Both the position numbers and the translations under genes were made by a program. The notes under the pieces were generated by a model, which saw only the letters and a program-made list of their open reading frames with translations, had not been told where the DNA came from and did not search any database. From Channallabes apus (taxonomy: Eukaryota > Chordata > Actinopteri > Siluriformes > Clariidae), in NCBI GenBank assembly GCA_030522415.1, contig CM060109.1:459001-523000 (forward strand): a stretch of 64,000 bases of DNA, in the 5' to 3' direction. This document shows, piece by piece, positions 35,360 through 48,928 of the stretch. The first letter of the stretch is position 1. Each line of letters begins with the position of its first letter.

Positions 35360-36442
35360 AAGACAGTAAACGACTGGCTTTTCTCAGATCCTCCATCTGT
35401 TAAGGAACATCACCTAGTCCAGTGTTTTCACAAGGGAATAAAAATCCCACCAACGTTAATATAAGTCCTCTATGAACTAGCCTAGAAGTAATTGACCTTA
35501 CCTGCTGGTGGTTCTGATCATGTTGTCTAGAATCCCACGTACAGTCATTGAATAACCCCTCAGCATAAGGATCCAATGTACTTTAGATAGATGTCATGAA
35601 CACAAATTTTTAAAACCACCTCCTCATATTTTGACACACTGTCATTAAAATTCCAAAGTCAGCTCCACAAGTTCAACATGTATGTGCCATGCTATAAGCT
35701 CCTGAGCATACCTACTGCTTCTGTTACACATGGGGAGGGTTAAAATCCAGACATCTGCTCTGTGAGACCACTAATAAGCAACCTTTAAACAACTGTACTA
35801 ACTCAACAGACAATCATCAAAATTGTTCATATCAAGTTGTTCTAAGCAAGTAATCAGAAGGAAAACAATTTTCCTTAACGGTGCTCAGCACAAAGAAATC
35901 ATAGGCCATGACCCAGGTTTGGAACCTAGGGAACTTCAACTGCCGTAAGCGTTGAAAAACCATGCTTGACTCATGAACAGCATAAAAATAATACAACCCA
36001 GACATCCAATGGGAGACTAGGGACCTCCAGGTCCGGAGACTAGGGACCGTCAACTGTCTTATGGGTTGAAGTAACATGCTTGTCTTTTCATGTACACATG
36101 GCAGGTCCAAATCCAAGCATCGTCTCTGAGAGACCACTATTAATCAACATTTAACCAACAGTTGTAACTCAACAACCAATCATCAAATTGCTGCATCTAA
36201 AGAGGGAGTTGAAGGGCATGCAGTAAGATGAGATCGTTTGTTGGACTGAAATTTGATTGAACACGTATTCATAATCTTAAACTTGTGGATGAAAGTCGCA
36301 TCATCCGCTCAGCATAATGAAATCATAGCCCGTGGCTCCAGGTCCGGAGACTAGCGACCTTCAATTGACTTAAGAGTTGAAAAAATGCTTGTCTCATGCA
36401 CAGCATTAAAAAATAATACAACTTTAGCATCTAGTATGCTAA

Positions 36443-36500
36443 GGGGAATTAGCTCAAGTGGTAGAGCGAGAGGTAGCAGGATCGATGCCCGCATTCTCCA
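36443..36500 (+). pseudogene. tRNA-Ala lacking the anticodon arm
   Basis: 15-nt deletion, A51; 9-T run downstream makes this a 1356-bp unit. Confidence 0.93.
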
Positions 36501-36641
36501 GTGTCTCCACACTAGCGGAGACTGAGGCCTGACTATTTTTTTTTAGGCCTGAGTCGCTTATAGCTCTCCGCCATAGCAACAACAAAATTCGAGCAGTTCA
36601 GAAGCAACAAGTTTCTTGCACACATTGAAAACCTTTTGGAG

Positions 36642-36715
36642 TGGCCCGTACGGGGATTGAACCCGCGACCTTGGCGTTATTAGCACCACGCTCTAACCAG
36701 CTGAGCTAACCGGCC
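36642..36715 (-). tRNA. trnai-aau: tRNA-Ile(AAT)
   Basis: Majority sequence. Confidence 0.96.
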
Positions 36716-37798
36716 AAGACAGTAAACGACTGGCTTTTCTCAGATCCTCCATCTGTTAAGGAACATCACCTAGTCCAGTGTTTTCACAAGGGAATAAAAA
36801 TCCCACCAACGTTAATATAAGTCCTCTATGAACTAGCCTAGAAGTAATTGACCTTACCTGCTGGTGGTTCTGATCATGTTGTCTAGAATCCCACGTACAG
36901 TCATTGAATAACCCCTCAGCATAAGGATCCAATGTACTTTAGATAGATGTCATGAACACAAATTTTTAAAACCACCTCCTCATATTTTGACACACTGTCA
37001 TTAAAATTCCAAAGTCAGCTCCACAAGTTCAACATGTATGTGCCATGCTATAAGCTCCTGAGCATACCTACTGCTTCTGTTACACATGGGGAGGGTTAAA
37101 ATCCAGACATCTGCTCTGTGAGACCACTAATAAGCAACCTTTAAACAACTGTACTAACTCAACAGACAATCATCAAAATTGTTCATATCAAGTTGTTCTA
37201 AGCAAGTAATCAGAAGGAAAACAATTTTCCTTAACGGTGCTCAGCACAAAGAAATCATAGGCCATGACCCAGGTTTGGAACCTAGGGAACTTCAACTGCC
37301 GTAAGCGTTGAAAAACCATGCTTGACTCATGAACAGCATAAAAATAATACAACCCAGACATCCAATGGGAGACTAGGGACCTCCAGGTCCGGAGACTAGG
37401 GACCGTCAACTGTCTTATGGGTTGAAGTAACATGCTTGTCTTTTCATGTACACATGGCAGGTCCAAATCCAAGCATCGTCTCTGAGAGACCACTATTAAT
37501 CAACATTTAACCAACAGTTGTAACTCAACAACCAATCATCAAATTGCTGCATCTAAAGAGGGAGTTGAAGGGCATGCAGTAAGATGAGATCGTTTGTTGG
37601 ACTGAAATTTGATTGAACACGTATTCATAATCTTAAACTTGTGGATGAAAGTCGCATCATCCGCTCAGCATAATGAAATCATAGCCCGTGGCTCCAGGTC
37701 CGGAGACTAGCGACCTTCAATTGACTTAAGAGTTGAAAAAATGCTTGTCTCATGCACAGCATTAAAAAATAATACAACTTTAGCATCTAGTATGCTAA

Positions 37799-37856
37799 GG
37801 GGAATTAGCTCAAGTGGTAGAGCGAGAGGTAGCAGGATCGATGCCCGCATTCTCCA
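37799..37856 (+). pseudogene. tRNA-Ala lacking the anticodon arm
   Basis: 15-nt deletion, A51. Confidence 0.93.
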
Positions 37857-37996
37857 GTGTCTCCACACTAGCGGAGACTGAGGCCTGACTATTTTTTTTA
37901 GGCCTGAGTCGCTTATAGCTCTCCGCCATAGCAACAACAAAATTCGAGCAGTTCAGAAGCAACAAGTTTCTTGCACACATTGAAAACCTTTTGGAG

Positions 37997-38070
37997 TGGC
38001 CCGTACGGGGATTGAACCCGCGACCTTGGCGTTATTAGCACCACGCTCTAACCAGCTGAGCTAACCGGCC
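37997..38070 (-). tRNA. trnai-aau: tRNA-Ile(AAT)
   Basis: Majority sequence. Confidence 0.96.
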
Positions 38071-39153
38071 AAGACAGTAAACGACTGGCTTTTCTCAGAT
38101 CCTCCATCTGTTAAGGAACATCACCTAGTCCAGTGTTTTCACAAGGGAATAAAAATCCCACCAACGTTAATATAAGTCCTCTATGAACTAGCCTAGAAGT
38201 AATTGACCTTACCTGCTGGTGGTTCTGATCATGTTGTCTAGAATCCCACGTACAGTCATTGAATAACCCCTCAGCATAAGGATCCAATGTACTTTAGATA
38301 GATGTCATGAACACAAATTTTTAAAACCACCTCCTCATATTTTGACACACTGTCATTAAAATTCCAAAGTCAGCTCCACAAGTTCAACATGTATGTGCCA
38401 TGCTATAAGCTCCTGAGCATACCTACTGCTTCTGTTACACATGGGGAGGGTTAAAATCCAGACATCTGCTCTGTGAGACCACTAATAAGCAACCTTTAAA
38501 CAACTGTACTAACTCAACAGACAATCATCAAAATTGTTCATATCAAGTTGTTCTAAGCAAGTAATCAGAAGGAAAACAATTTTCCTTAACGGTGCTCAGC
38601 ACAAAGAAATCATAGGCCATGACCCAGGTTTGGAACCTAGGGAACTTCAACTGCCGTAAGCGTTGAAAAACCATGCTTGACTCATGAACAGCATAAAAAT
38701 AATACAACCCAGACATCCAATGGGAGACTAGGGACCTCCAGGTCCGGAGACTAGGGACCGTCAACTGTCTTATGGGTTGAAGTAACATGCTTGTCTTTTC
38801 ATGTACACATGGCAGGTCCAAATCCAAGCATCGTCTCTGAGAGACCACTATTAATCAACATTTAACCAACAGTTGTAACTCAACAACCAATCATCAAATT
38901 GCTGCATCTAAAGAGGGAGTTGAAGGGCATGCAGTAAGATGAGATCGTTTGTTGGACTGAAATTTGATTGAACACGTATTCATAATCTTAAACTTGTGGA
39001 TGAAAGTCGCATCATCCGCTCAGCATAATGAAATCATAGCCCGTGGCTCCAGGTCCGGAGACTAGCGACCTTCAATTGACTTAAGAGTTGAAAAAATGCT
39101 TGTCTCATGCACAGCATTAAAAAATAATACAACTTTAGCATCTAGTATGCTAA

Positions 39154-39211
39154 GGGGAATTAGCTCAAGTGGTAGAGCGAGAGGTAGCAGGATCGATGCC
39201 CGCATTCTCCA
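39154..39211 (+). pseudogene. tRNA-Ala lacking the anticodon arm
   Basis: 15-nt deletion, A51. Confidence 0.93.
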
Positions 39212-39351
39212 GTGTCTCCACACTAGCGGAGACTGAGGCCTGACTATTTTTTTTAGGCCTGAGTCGCTTATAGCTCTCCGCCATAGCAACAACAAAATTC
39301 GAGCAGTTCAGAAGCAACAAGTTTCTTGCACACATTGAAAACCTTTTGGAG

Positions 39352-39425
39352 TGGCCCGTACGGGGATTGAACCCGCGACCTTGGCGTTATTAGCACCACG
39401 CTCTAACCAGCTGAGCTAACCGGCC
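39352..39425 (-). tRNA. trnai-aau: tRNA-Ile(AAT)
   Basis: Majority sequence. Confidence 0.96.
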
Positions 39426-40508
39426 AAGACAGTAAACGACTGGCTTTTCTCAGATCCTCCATCTGTTAAGGAACATCACCTAGTCCAGTGTTTTCACAAG
39501 GGAATAAAAATCCCACCAACGTTAATATAAGTCCTCTATGAACTAGCCTAGAAGTAATTGACCTTACCTGCTGGTGGTTCTGATCATGTTGTCTAGAATC
39601 CCACGTACAGTCATTGAATAACCCCTCAGCATAAGGATCCAATGTACTTTAGATAGATGTCATGAACACAAATTTTTAAAACCACCTCCTCATATTTTGA
39701 CACACTGTCATTAAAATTCCAAAGTCAGCTCCACAAGTTCAACATGTATGTGCCATGCTATAAGCTCCTGAGCATACCTACTGCTTCTGTTACACATGGG
39801 GAGGGTTAAAATCCAGACATCTGCTCTGTGAGACCACTAATAAGCAACCTTTAAACAACTGTACTAACTCAACAGACAATCATCAAAATTGTTCATATCA
39901 AGTTGTTCTAAGCAAGTAATCAGAAGGAAAACAATTTTCCTTAACGGTGCTCAGCACAAAGAAATCATAGGCCATGACCCAGGTTTGGAACCTAGGGAAC
40001 TTCAACTGCCGTAAGCGTTGAAAAACCATGCTTGACTCATGAACAGCATAAAAATAATACAACCCAGACATCCAATGGGAGACTAGGGACCTCCAGGTCC
40101 GGAGACTAGGGACCGTCAACTGTCTTATGGGTTGAAGTAACATGCTTGTCTTTTCATGTACACATGGCAGGTCCAAATCCAAGCATCGTCTCTGAGAGAC
40201 CACTATTAATCAACATTTAACCAACAGTTGTAACTCAACAACCAATCATCAAATTGCTGCATCTAAAGAGGGAGTTGAAGGGCATGCAGTAAGATGAGAT
40301 CGTTTGTTGGACTGAAATTTGATTGAACACGTATTCATAATCTTAAACTTGTGGATGAAAGTCGCATCATCCGCTCAGCATAATGAAATCATAGCCCGTG
40401 GCTCCAGGTCCGGAGACTAGCGACCTTCAATTGACTTAAGAGTTGAAAAAATGCTTGTCTCAGGCACAGCATAAAAAAATAATACAACTTTAGCATCTAG
40501 TATGCTAA

Positions 40509-40581
40509 GGGGAATTAGCTCAAGTGGTAGAGCGCTCGCTTAGCATGCGAGAGGTAGCGGGATCGATGCCCGCATTCTCCA
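40509..40581 (+). tRNA. trnaa-agc: tRNA-Ala(AGC), isolated intact copy
   Basis: Intact G51 form, the only full-length tRNA-Ala between 33.1 and 53.4 kb. The flank has CATAAAAAAATAAT, as in the left-hand G51 units, instead of the CATTAAAAAATAAT of its neighbours, while the spacer to its left has the TTGTGGATG of its neighbours. This suggests a recombinant or gene-converted unit. Confidence 0.96.
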
Positions 40582-40721
40582 GTGTCTCCACACTAGCGGA
40601 GACTGAGGCCTGACTATTTTTTTTAGGCCTGAGTCGCTTATAGCTCTCCGCCATAGCAAGAACAAAATTCGAGCAGTTCAGAAGCAACAAGTTTCTTGCA
40701 CACATTGAAAACCTTTTGGAG

Positions 40722-40795
40722 TGGCCCGTACAGGGATTGAACCCGCGACCTTGGCGTTATTAGCACCACGCTCTAACCAGCTGAGCTAACCGGCC
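40722..40795 (-). tRNA. trnai-aau: tRNA-Ile(AAT), T64 variant
   Basis: C64 is T, giving a G52:U64 wobble in the T stem. This private change also overlaps the edge of the B box region. Confidence 0.93.
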
Positions 40796-41878
40796 AAGAC
40801 AGTAAACGACTGGCTTTTCTCAGATCCTCCATCTGTTAAGGAACATCACCTAGTCCAGTGTTTTCACAAGGGAATAAAAATCCCACCAACGTTAATATAA
40901 GTCCTCTATGAACTAGCCTAGAAGTAATTGACCTTACCTGCTGGTGGTTCTGATCATGTTGTCTAGAATCCCACGTACAGTCATTGAATAACCCCTCAGC
41001 ATAAGGATCCAATGTACTTTAGATAGATGTCATGAACACAAATTTTTAAAACCACCTCCTCATATTTTGACACACTGTCATTAAAATTCCAAAGTCAGCT
41101 CCACAAGTTCAACATGTATGTGCCATGCTATAAGCTCCTGAGCATACCTACTGCTTCTGTTACACATGGGGAGGGTTAAAATCCAGACATCTGCTCTGTG
41201 AGACCACTAATAAGCAACCTTTAAACAACTGTACTAACTCAACAGACAATCATCAAAATTGTTCATATCAAGTTGTTCTAAGCAAGTAATCAGAAGGAAA
41301 ACAATTTTCCTTAACGGTGCTCAGCACAAAGAAATCATAGGCCATGACCCAGGTTTGGAACCTAGGGAACTTCAACTGCCGTAAGCGTTGAAAAACCATG
41401 CTTGACTCATGAACAGCATAAAAATAATACAACCCAGACATCCAATGGGAGACTAGGGACCTCCAGGTCCGGAGACTAGGGACCGTCAACTGTCTTATGG
41501 GTTGAAGTAACATGCTTGTCTTTTCATGTACACATGGCAGGTCCAAATCCAAGCATCGTCTCTGAGAGACCACTATTAATCAACATTTAACCAACAGTTG
41601 TAACTCAACAACCAATCATCAAATTGCTGCATCTAAAGAGGGAGTTGAAGGGCATGCAGTAAGATGAGATCGTTTGTTGGACTGAAATTTGATTGAACAC
41701 GTATTCATAATCTTAAACTTGTGGATGAAAGTCGCATCATCCGCTCAGCATAATGAAATCATAGCCCGTGGCTCCAGGTCCGGAGACTAGCGACCTTCAA
41801 TTGACTTAAGAGTTGAAAAAATGCTTGTCTCATGCACAGCATTAAAAAATAATACAACTTTAGCATCTAGTATGCTAA

Positions 41879-41936
41879 GGGGAATTAGCTCAAGTGGTAG
41901 AGCGAGAGGTAGCAGGATCGATGCCCGCATTCTCCA
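41879..41936 (+). pseudogene. tRNA-Ala lacking the anticodon arm
   Basis: 15-nt deletion, A51; 9-T member of the 2711-bp dimer. Confidence 0.93.
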
Positions 41937-42077
41937 GTGTCTCCACACTAGCGGAGACTGAGGCCTGACTATTTTTTTTTAGGCCTGAGTCGCTTATAGC
42001 TCTCCGCCATAGCAACAACAAAATTCGAGCAGTTCAGAAGCAACAAGTTTCTTGCACACATTGAAAACCTTTTGGAG

Positions 42078-42151
42078 TGGCCTGTACGGGGATTGAACCC
42101 GCGACCTTGGCGTTATTAGCACCACGCTCTAACCAGCTGAGCTAACCGGCC
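42078..42151 (-). tRNA. trnai-aau: tRNA-Ile(AAT), A69 variant
   Basis: G69 is A, replacing the G5:G69 mismatch with G5:A69. The acceptor stem stays interrupted at the same place. Confidence 0.93.
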
Positions 42152-43234
42152 AAGACAGTAAACGACTGGCTTTTCTCAGATCCTCCATCTGTTAAGGAAC
42201 ATCACCTAGTCCAGTGTTTTCACAAGGGAATAAAAATCCCACCAACGTTAATATAAGTCCTCTATGAACTAGCCTAGAAGTAATTGACCTTACCTGCTGG
42301 TGGTTCTGATCATGTTGTCTAGAATCCCACGTACAGTCATTGAATAACCCCTCAGCATAAGGATCCAATGTACTTTAGATAGATGTCATGAACACAAATT
42401 TTTAAAACCACCTCCTCATATTTTGACACACTGTCATTAAAATTCCAAAGTCAGCTCCACAAGTTCAACATGTATGTGCCATGCTATAAGCTCCTGAGCA
42501 TACCTACTGCTTCTGTTACACATGGGGAGGGTTAAAATCCAGACATCTGCTCTGTGAGACCACTAATAAGCAACCTTTAAACAACTGTACTAACTCAACA
42601 GACAATCATCAAAATTGTTCATATCAAGTTGTTCTAAGCAAGTAATCAGAAGGAAAACAATTTTCCTTAACGGTGCTCAGCACAAAGAAATCATAGGCCA
42701 TGACCCAGGTTTGGAACCTAGGGAACTTCAACTGCCGTAAGCGTTGAAAAACCATGCTTGACTCATGAACAGCATAAAAATAATACAACCCAGACATCCA
42801 ATGGGAGACTAGGGACCTCCAGGTCCGGAGACTAGGGACCGTCAACTGTCTTATGGGTTGAAGTAACATGCTTGTCTTTTCATGTACACATGGCAGGTCC
42901 AAATCCAAGCATCGTCTCTGAGAGACCACTATTAATCAACATTTAACCAACAGTTGTAACTCAACAACCAATCATCAAATTGCTGCATCTAAAGAGGGAG
43001 TTGAAGGGCATGCAGTAAGATGAGATCGTTTGTTGGACTGAAATTTGATTGAACACGTATTCATAATCTTAAACTTGTGGATGAAAGTCGCATCATCCGC
43101 TCAGCATAATGAAATCATAGCCCGTGGCTCCAGGTCCGGAGACTAGCGACCTTCAATTGACTTAAGAGTTGAAAAAATGCTTGTCTCATGCACAGCATTA
43201 AAAAATAATACAACTTTAGCATCTAGTATGCTAA

Positions 43235-43292
43235 GGGGAATTAGCTCAAGTGGTAGAGCGAGAGGTAGCAGGATCGATGCCCGCATTCTCCA
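43235..43292 (+). pseudogene. tRNA-Ala lacking the anticodon arm
   Basis: 15-nt deletion, A51; 8-T member of the dimer. Confidence 0.93.
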
Positions 43293-43432
43293 GTGTCTCC
43301 ACACTAGCGGAGACTGAGGCCTGACTATTTTTTTTAGGCCTGAGTCGCTTATAGCTCTCCGCCATAGCAACAACAAAACTCGAGCAGTTCAGAAGCAACA
43401 AGTTTCTTGCACACATTGAAAACCTTTTGGAG

Positions 43433-43506
43433 TGGCCCATACGGGGATTGAACCCGCGACCTTGGCGTTATTAGCACCACGCTCTAACCAGCTGAGCTAA
43501 CCGGCC
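43433..43506 (-). tRNA. trnai-aau: tRNA-Ile(AAT), T68 variant
   Basis: T68 makes a G6:U68 wobble; same change as at 8914. Confidence 0.93.
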
Positions 43507-44589
43507 AAGACAGTAAACGACTGGCTTTTCTCAGATCCTCCATCTGTTAAGGAACATCACCTAGTCCAGTGTTTTCACAAGGGAATAAAAATCCCACCAA
43601 CGTTAATATAAGTCCTCTATGAACTAGCCTAGAAGTAATTGACCTTACCTGCTGGTGGTTCTGATCATGTTGTCTAGAATCCCACGTACAGTCATTGAAT
43701 AACCCCTCAGCATAAGGATCCAATGTACTTTAGATAGATGTCATGAACACAAATTTTTAAAACCACCTCCTCATATTTTGACACACTGTCATTAAAATTC
43801 CAAAGTCAGCTCCACAAGTTCAACATGTATGTGCCATGCTATAAGCTCCTGAGCATACCTACTGCTTCTGTTACACATGGGGAGGGTTAAAATCCAGACA
43901 TCTGCTCTGTGAGACCACTAATAAGCAACCTTTAAACAACTGTACTAACTCAACAGACAATCATCAAAATTGTTCATATCAAGTTGTTCTAAGCAAGTAA
44001 TCAGAAGGAAAACAATTTTCCTTAACGGTGCTCAGCACAAAGAAATCATAGGCCATGACCCAGGTTTGGAACCTAGGGAACTTCAACTGCCGTAAGCGTT
44101 GAAAAACCATGCTTGACTCATGAACAGCATAAAAATAATACAACCCAGACATCCAATGGGAGACTAGGGACCTCCAGGTCCGGAGACTAGGGACCGTCAA
44201 CTGTCTTATGGGTTGAAGTAACATGCTTGTCTTTTCATGTACACATGGCAGGTCCAAATCCAAGCATCGTCTCTGAGAGACCACTATTAATCAACATTTA
44301 ACCAACAGTTGTAACTCAACAACCAATCATCAAATTGCTGCATCTAAAGAGGGAGTTGAAGGGCATGCAGTAAGATGAGATCGTTTGTTGGACTGAAATT
44401 TGATTGAACACGTATTCATAATCTTAAACTTGTGGATGAAAGTCGCATCATCCGCTCAGCATAATGAAATCATAGCCCGTGGCTCCAGGTCCGGAGACTA
44501 GCGACCTTCAATTGACTTAAGAGTTGAAAAAATGCTTGTCTCATGCACAGCATTAAAAAATAATACAACTTTAGCATCTAGTATGCTAA

Positions 44590-44647
44590 GGGGAATTAGC
44601 TCAAGTGGTAGAGCGAGAGGTAGCAGGATCGATGCCCGCATTCTCCA
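44590..44647 (+). pseudogene. tRNA-Ala lacking the anticodon arm
   Basis: 15-nt deletion, A51; 9-T dimer member. Confidence 0.93.
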
Positions 44648-44788
44648 GTGTCTCCACACTAGCGGAGACTGAGGCCTGACTATTTTTTTTTAGGCCTGAG
44701 TCGCTTATAGCTCTCCGCCATAGCAACAACAAAATTCGAGCAGTTCAGAAGCAACAAGTTTCTTGCACACATTGAAAACCTTTTGGAG

Positions 44789-44862
44789 TGGCCTGTACGG
44801 GGATTGAACCCGCGACCTTGGCGTTATTAGCACCACGCTCTAACCAGCTGAGCTAACCGGCC
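44789..44862 (-). tRNA. trnai-aau: tRNA-Ile(AAT), A69 variant
   Basis: As at 42078. Confidence 0.93.
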
Positions 44863-45945
44863 AAGACAGTAAACGACTGGCTTTTCTCAGATCCTCCATC
44901 TGTTAAGGAACATCACCTAGTCCAGTGTTTTCACAAGGGAATAAAAATCCCACCAACGTTAATATAAGTCCTCTATGAACTAGCCTAGAAGTAATTGACC
45001 TTACCTGCTGGTGGTTCTGATCATGTTGTCTAGAATCCCACGTACAGTCATTGAATAACCCCTCAGCATAAGGATCCAATGTACTTTAGATAGATGTCAT
45101 GAACACAAATTTTTAAAACCACCTCCTCATATTTTGACACACTGTCATTAAAATTCCAAAGTCAGCTCCACAAGTTCAACATGTATGTGCCATGCTATAA
45201 GCTCCTGAGCATACCTACTGCTTCTGTTACACATGGGGAGGGTTAAAATCCAGACATCTGCTCTGTGAGACCACTAATAAGCAACCTTTAAACAACTGTA
45301 CTAACTCAACAGACAATCATCAAAATTGTTCATATCAAGTTGTTCTAAGCAAGTAATCAGAAGGAAAACAATTTTCCTTAACGGTGCTCAGCACAAAGAA
45401 ATCATAGGCCATGACCCAGGTTTGGAACCTAGGGAACTTCAACTGCCGTAAGCGTTGAAAAACCATGCTTGACTCATGAACAGCATAAAAATAATACAAC
45501 CCAGACATCCAATGGGAGACTAGGGACCTCCAGGTCCGGAGACTAGGGACCGTCAACTGTCTTATGGGTTGAAGTAACATGCTTGTCTTTTCATGTACAC
45601 ATGGCAGGTCCAAATCCAAGCATCGTCTCTGAGAGACCACTATTAATCAACATTTAACCAACAGTTGTAACTCAACAACCAATCATCAAATTGCTGCATC
45701 TAAAGAGGGAGTTGAAGGGCATGCAGTAAGATGAGATCGTTTGTTGGACTGAAATTTGATTGAACACGTATTCATAATCTTAAACTTGTGGATGAAAGTC
45801 GCATCATCCGCTCAGCATAATGAAATCATAGCCCGTGGCTCCAGGTCCGGAGACTAGCGACCTTCAATTGACTTAAGAGTTGAAAAAATGCTTGTCTCAT
45901 GCACAGCATTAAAAAATAATACAACTTTAGCATCTAGTATGCTAA

Positions 45946-46003
45946 GGGGAATTAGCTCAAGTGGTAGAGCGAGAGGTAGCAGGATCGATGCCCGCATTCT
46001 CCA
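45946..46003 (+). pseudogene. tRNA-Ala lacking the anticodon arm
   Basis: 15-nt deletion, A51; 8-T dimer member. Confidence 0.93.
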
Positions 46004-46143
46004 GTGTCTCCACACTAGCGGAGACTGAGGCCTGACTATTTTTTTTAGGCCTGAGTCGCTTATAGCTCTCCGCCATAGCAACAACAAAACTCGAGCAGTT
46101 CAGAAGCAACAAGTTTCTTGCACACATTGAAAACCTTTTGGAG

Positions 46144-46217
46144 TGGCCCATACGGGGATTGAACCCGCGACCTTGGCGTTATTAGCACCACGCTCTAACC
46201 AGCTGAGCTAACCGGCC
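46144..46217 (-). tRNA. trnai-aau: tRNA-Ile(AAT), T68 variant
   Basis: As at 43433. Confidence 0.93.
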
Positions 46218-47300
46218 AAGACAGTAAACGACTGGCTTTTCTCAGATCCTCCATCTGTTAAGGAACATCACCTAGTCCAGTGTTTTCACAAGGGAATAAA
46301 AATCCCACCAACGTTAATATAAGTCCTCTATGAACTAGCCTAGAAGTAATTGACCTTACCTGCTGGTGGTTCTGATCATGTTGTCTAGAATCCCACGTAC
46401 AGTCATTGAATAACCCCTCAGCATAAGGATCCAATGTACTTTAGATAGATGTCATGAACACAAATTTTTAAAACCACCTCCTCATATTTTGACACACTGT
46501 CATTAAAATTCCAAAGTCAGCTCCACAAGTTCAACATGTATGTGCCATGCTATAAGCTCCTGAGCATACCTACTGCTTCTGTTACACATGGGGAGGGTTA
46601 AAATCCAGACATCTGCTCTGTGAGACCACTAATAAGCAACCTTTAAACAACTGTACTAACTCAACAGACAATCATCAAAATTGTTCATATCAAGTTTTTC
46701 TAAGCAAGTAATCAGAAGGAAAACAATTTTCCTTAACGGTGCTCAGCACAAAGAAATCATAGGCCATGACCCAGGTTTGGAACCTAGGGAACTTCAACTG
46801 CCGTAAGCGTTGAAAAACCATGCTTGACTCATGAACAGCATAAAAATAATACAACCCAGACATCCAATGGGAGACTAGGGACCTCCAGGTCCGGAGACTA
46901 GGGACCGTCAACTGTCTTATGGGTTGAAGTAACATGCTTGTCTTTTCATGTACACATGGCAGGTCCAAATCCAAGCATCGTCTCTGAGAGACCACTATTA
47001 ATCAACATTTAACCAACAGTTGTAACTCAACAACCAATCATCAAATTGCTGCATCTAAAGAGGGAGTTGAAGGGCATGCAGTAAGATGAGATCGTTTGTT
47101 GGACTGAAATTTGATTGAACACGTATTCATAATCTTAAACTTGTGGATGAAAGTCGCATCATCCGCTCAGCATAATGAAATCATAGCCCGTGGCTCCAGG
47201 TCCGGAGACTAGCGACCTTCAATTGACTTAAGAGTTGAAAAAATGCTTGTCTCATGCACAGCATTAAAAAATAATACAACTTTAGCATCTAGTATGCTAA

Positions 47301-47358
47301 GGGGAATTAGCTCAAGTGGTAGAGCGAGAGGTAGCAGGATCGATGCCCGCATTCTCCA
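47301..47358 (+). pseudogene. tRNA-Ala lacking the anticodon arm
   Basis: 15-nt deletion, A51; 9-T run preceded by GGCTA instead of GACTA. Confidence 0.93.
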
Positions 47359-47499
47359 GTGTCTCCACACTAGCGGAGACTGAGGCCTGGCTATTTTTTT
47401 TTAGGCCTGAGTCGCTTATAGCTCTCCGCCATAGCAACAACAAAATTCGAGCAGTTCAGAAGCAACAAGTTTCTTGCACACATTGAAAACCTTTTGGAG

Positions 47500-47573
47500 T
47501 GGCCTGTACGGGGATTGAACCCGCGACCTTGGCGTTATTAGCACCACGCTCTAACCAGCTGAGCTAACCGGCC
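47500..47573 (-). tRNA. trnai-aau: tRNA-Ile(AAT), A69 variant
   Basis: As at 42078. Confidence 0.93.
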
Positions 47574-48656
47574 AAGACAGTAAACGACTGGCTTTTCTCA
47601 GATCCTCCATCTGTTAAGGAACATCACCTAGTCCAGTGTTTTCACAAGGGAATAAAAATCCCACCAACGTTAATATAAGTCCTCTATGAACTAGCCTAGA
47701 AGTAATTGACCTTACCTGCTGGTGGTTCTGATCATGTTGTCTAGAATCCCACGTACAGTCATTGAATAACCCCTCAGCATAAGGATCCAATGTACTTTAG
47801 ATAGATGTCATGAACACAAATTTTTAAAACCACCTCCTCATATTTTGACACACTGTCATTAAAATTCCAAAGTCAGCTCCACAAGTTCAACATGTATGTG
47901 CCATGCTATAAGCTCCTGAGCATACCTACTGCTTCTGTTACACATGGGGAGGGTTAAAATCCAGACATCTGCTCTGTGAGACCACTAATAAGCAACCTTT
48001 AAACAACTGTACTAACTCAACAGACAATCATCAAAATTGTTCATATCAAGTTGTTCTAAGCAAGTAATCAGAAGGAAAACAATTTTCCTTAACGGTGCTC
48101 AGCACAAAGAAATCATAGGCCATGACCCAGGTTTGGAACCTAGGGAACTTCAACTGCCGTAAGCGTTGAAAAACCATGCTTGACTCATGAACAGCATAAA
48201 AATAATACAACCCAGACATCCAATGGGAGACTAGGGACCTCCAGGTCCGGAGACTAGGGACCGTCAACTGTCTTATGGGTTGAAGTAACATGCTTGTCTT
48301 TTCATGTACACATGGCAGGTCCAAATCCAAGCATCGTCTCTGAGAGACCACTATTAATCAACATTTAACCAACAGTTGTAACTCAACAACCAATCATCAA
48401 ATTGCTGCATCTAAAGAGGGAGTTGAAGGGCATGCAGTAAGATGAGATCGTTTGTTGGACTGAAATTTGATTGAACACGTATTCATAATCTTAAACTTGT
48501 GGATGAAAGTCGCATCATCCGCTCAGCATAATGAAATCATAGCCCGTGGCTCCAGGTCCGGAGACTAGCGACCTTCAATTGACTTAAGAGTTGAAAAAAT
48601 GCTTGTCTCATGCACAGCATTAAAAAATAATACAACTTTAGCATCTAGTATGCTAA

Positions 48657-48714
48657 GGGGAATTAGCTCAAGTGGTAGAGCGAGAGGTAGCAGGATCGAT
48701 GCCCGCATTCTCCA
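48657..48714 (+). pseudogene. tRNA-Ala lacking the anticodon arm
   Basis: 15-nt deletion, A51; 8-T dimer member. Confidence 0.93.
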
Positions 48715-48854
48715 GTGTCTCCACACTAGCGGAGACTGAGGCCTGACTATTTTTTTTAGGCCTGAGTCGCTTATAGCTCTCCGCCATAGCAACAACAAAA
48801 CTCGAGCAGTTCAGAAGCAACAAGTTTCTTGCACACATTGAAAACCTTTTGGAG

Positions 48855-48928
48855 TGGCCCATACGGGGATTGAACCCGCGACCTTGGCGTTATTAGCACC
48901 ACGCTCTAACCAGCTGAGCTAACCGGCC
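48855..48928 (-). tRNA. trnai-aau: tRNA-Ile(AAT), T68 variant
   Basis: As at 43433. Confidence 0.93.
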
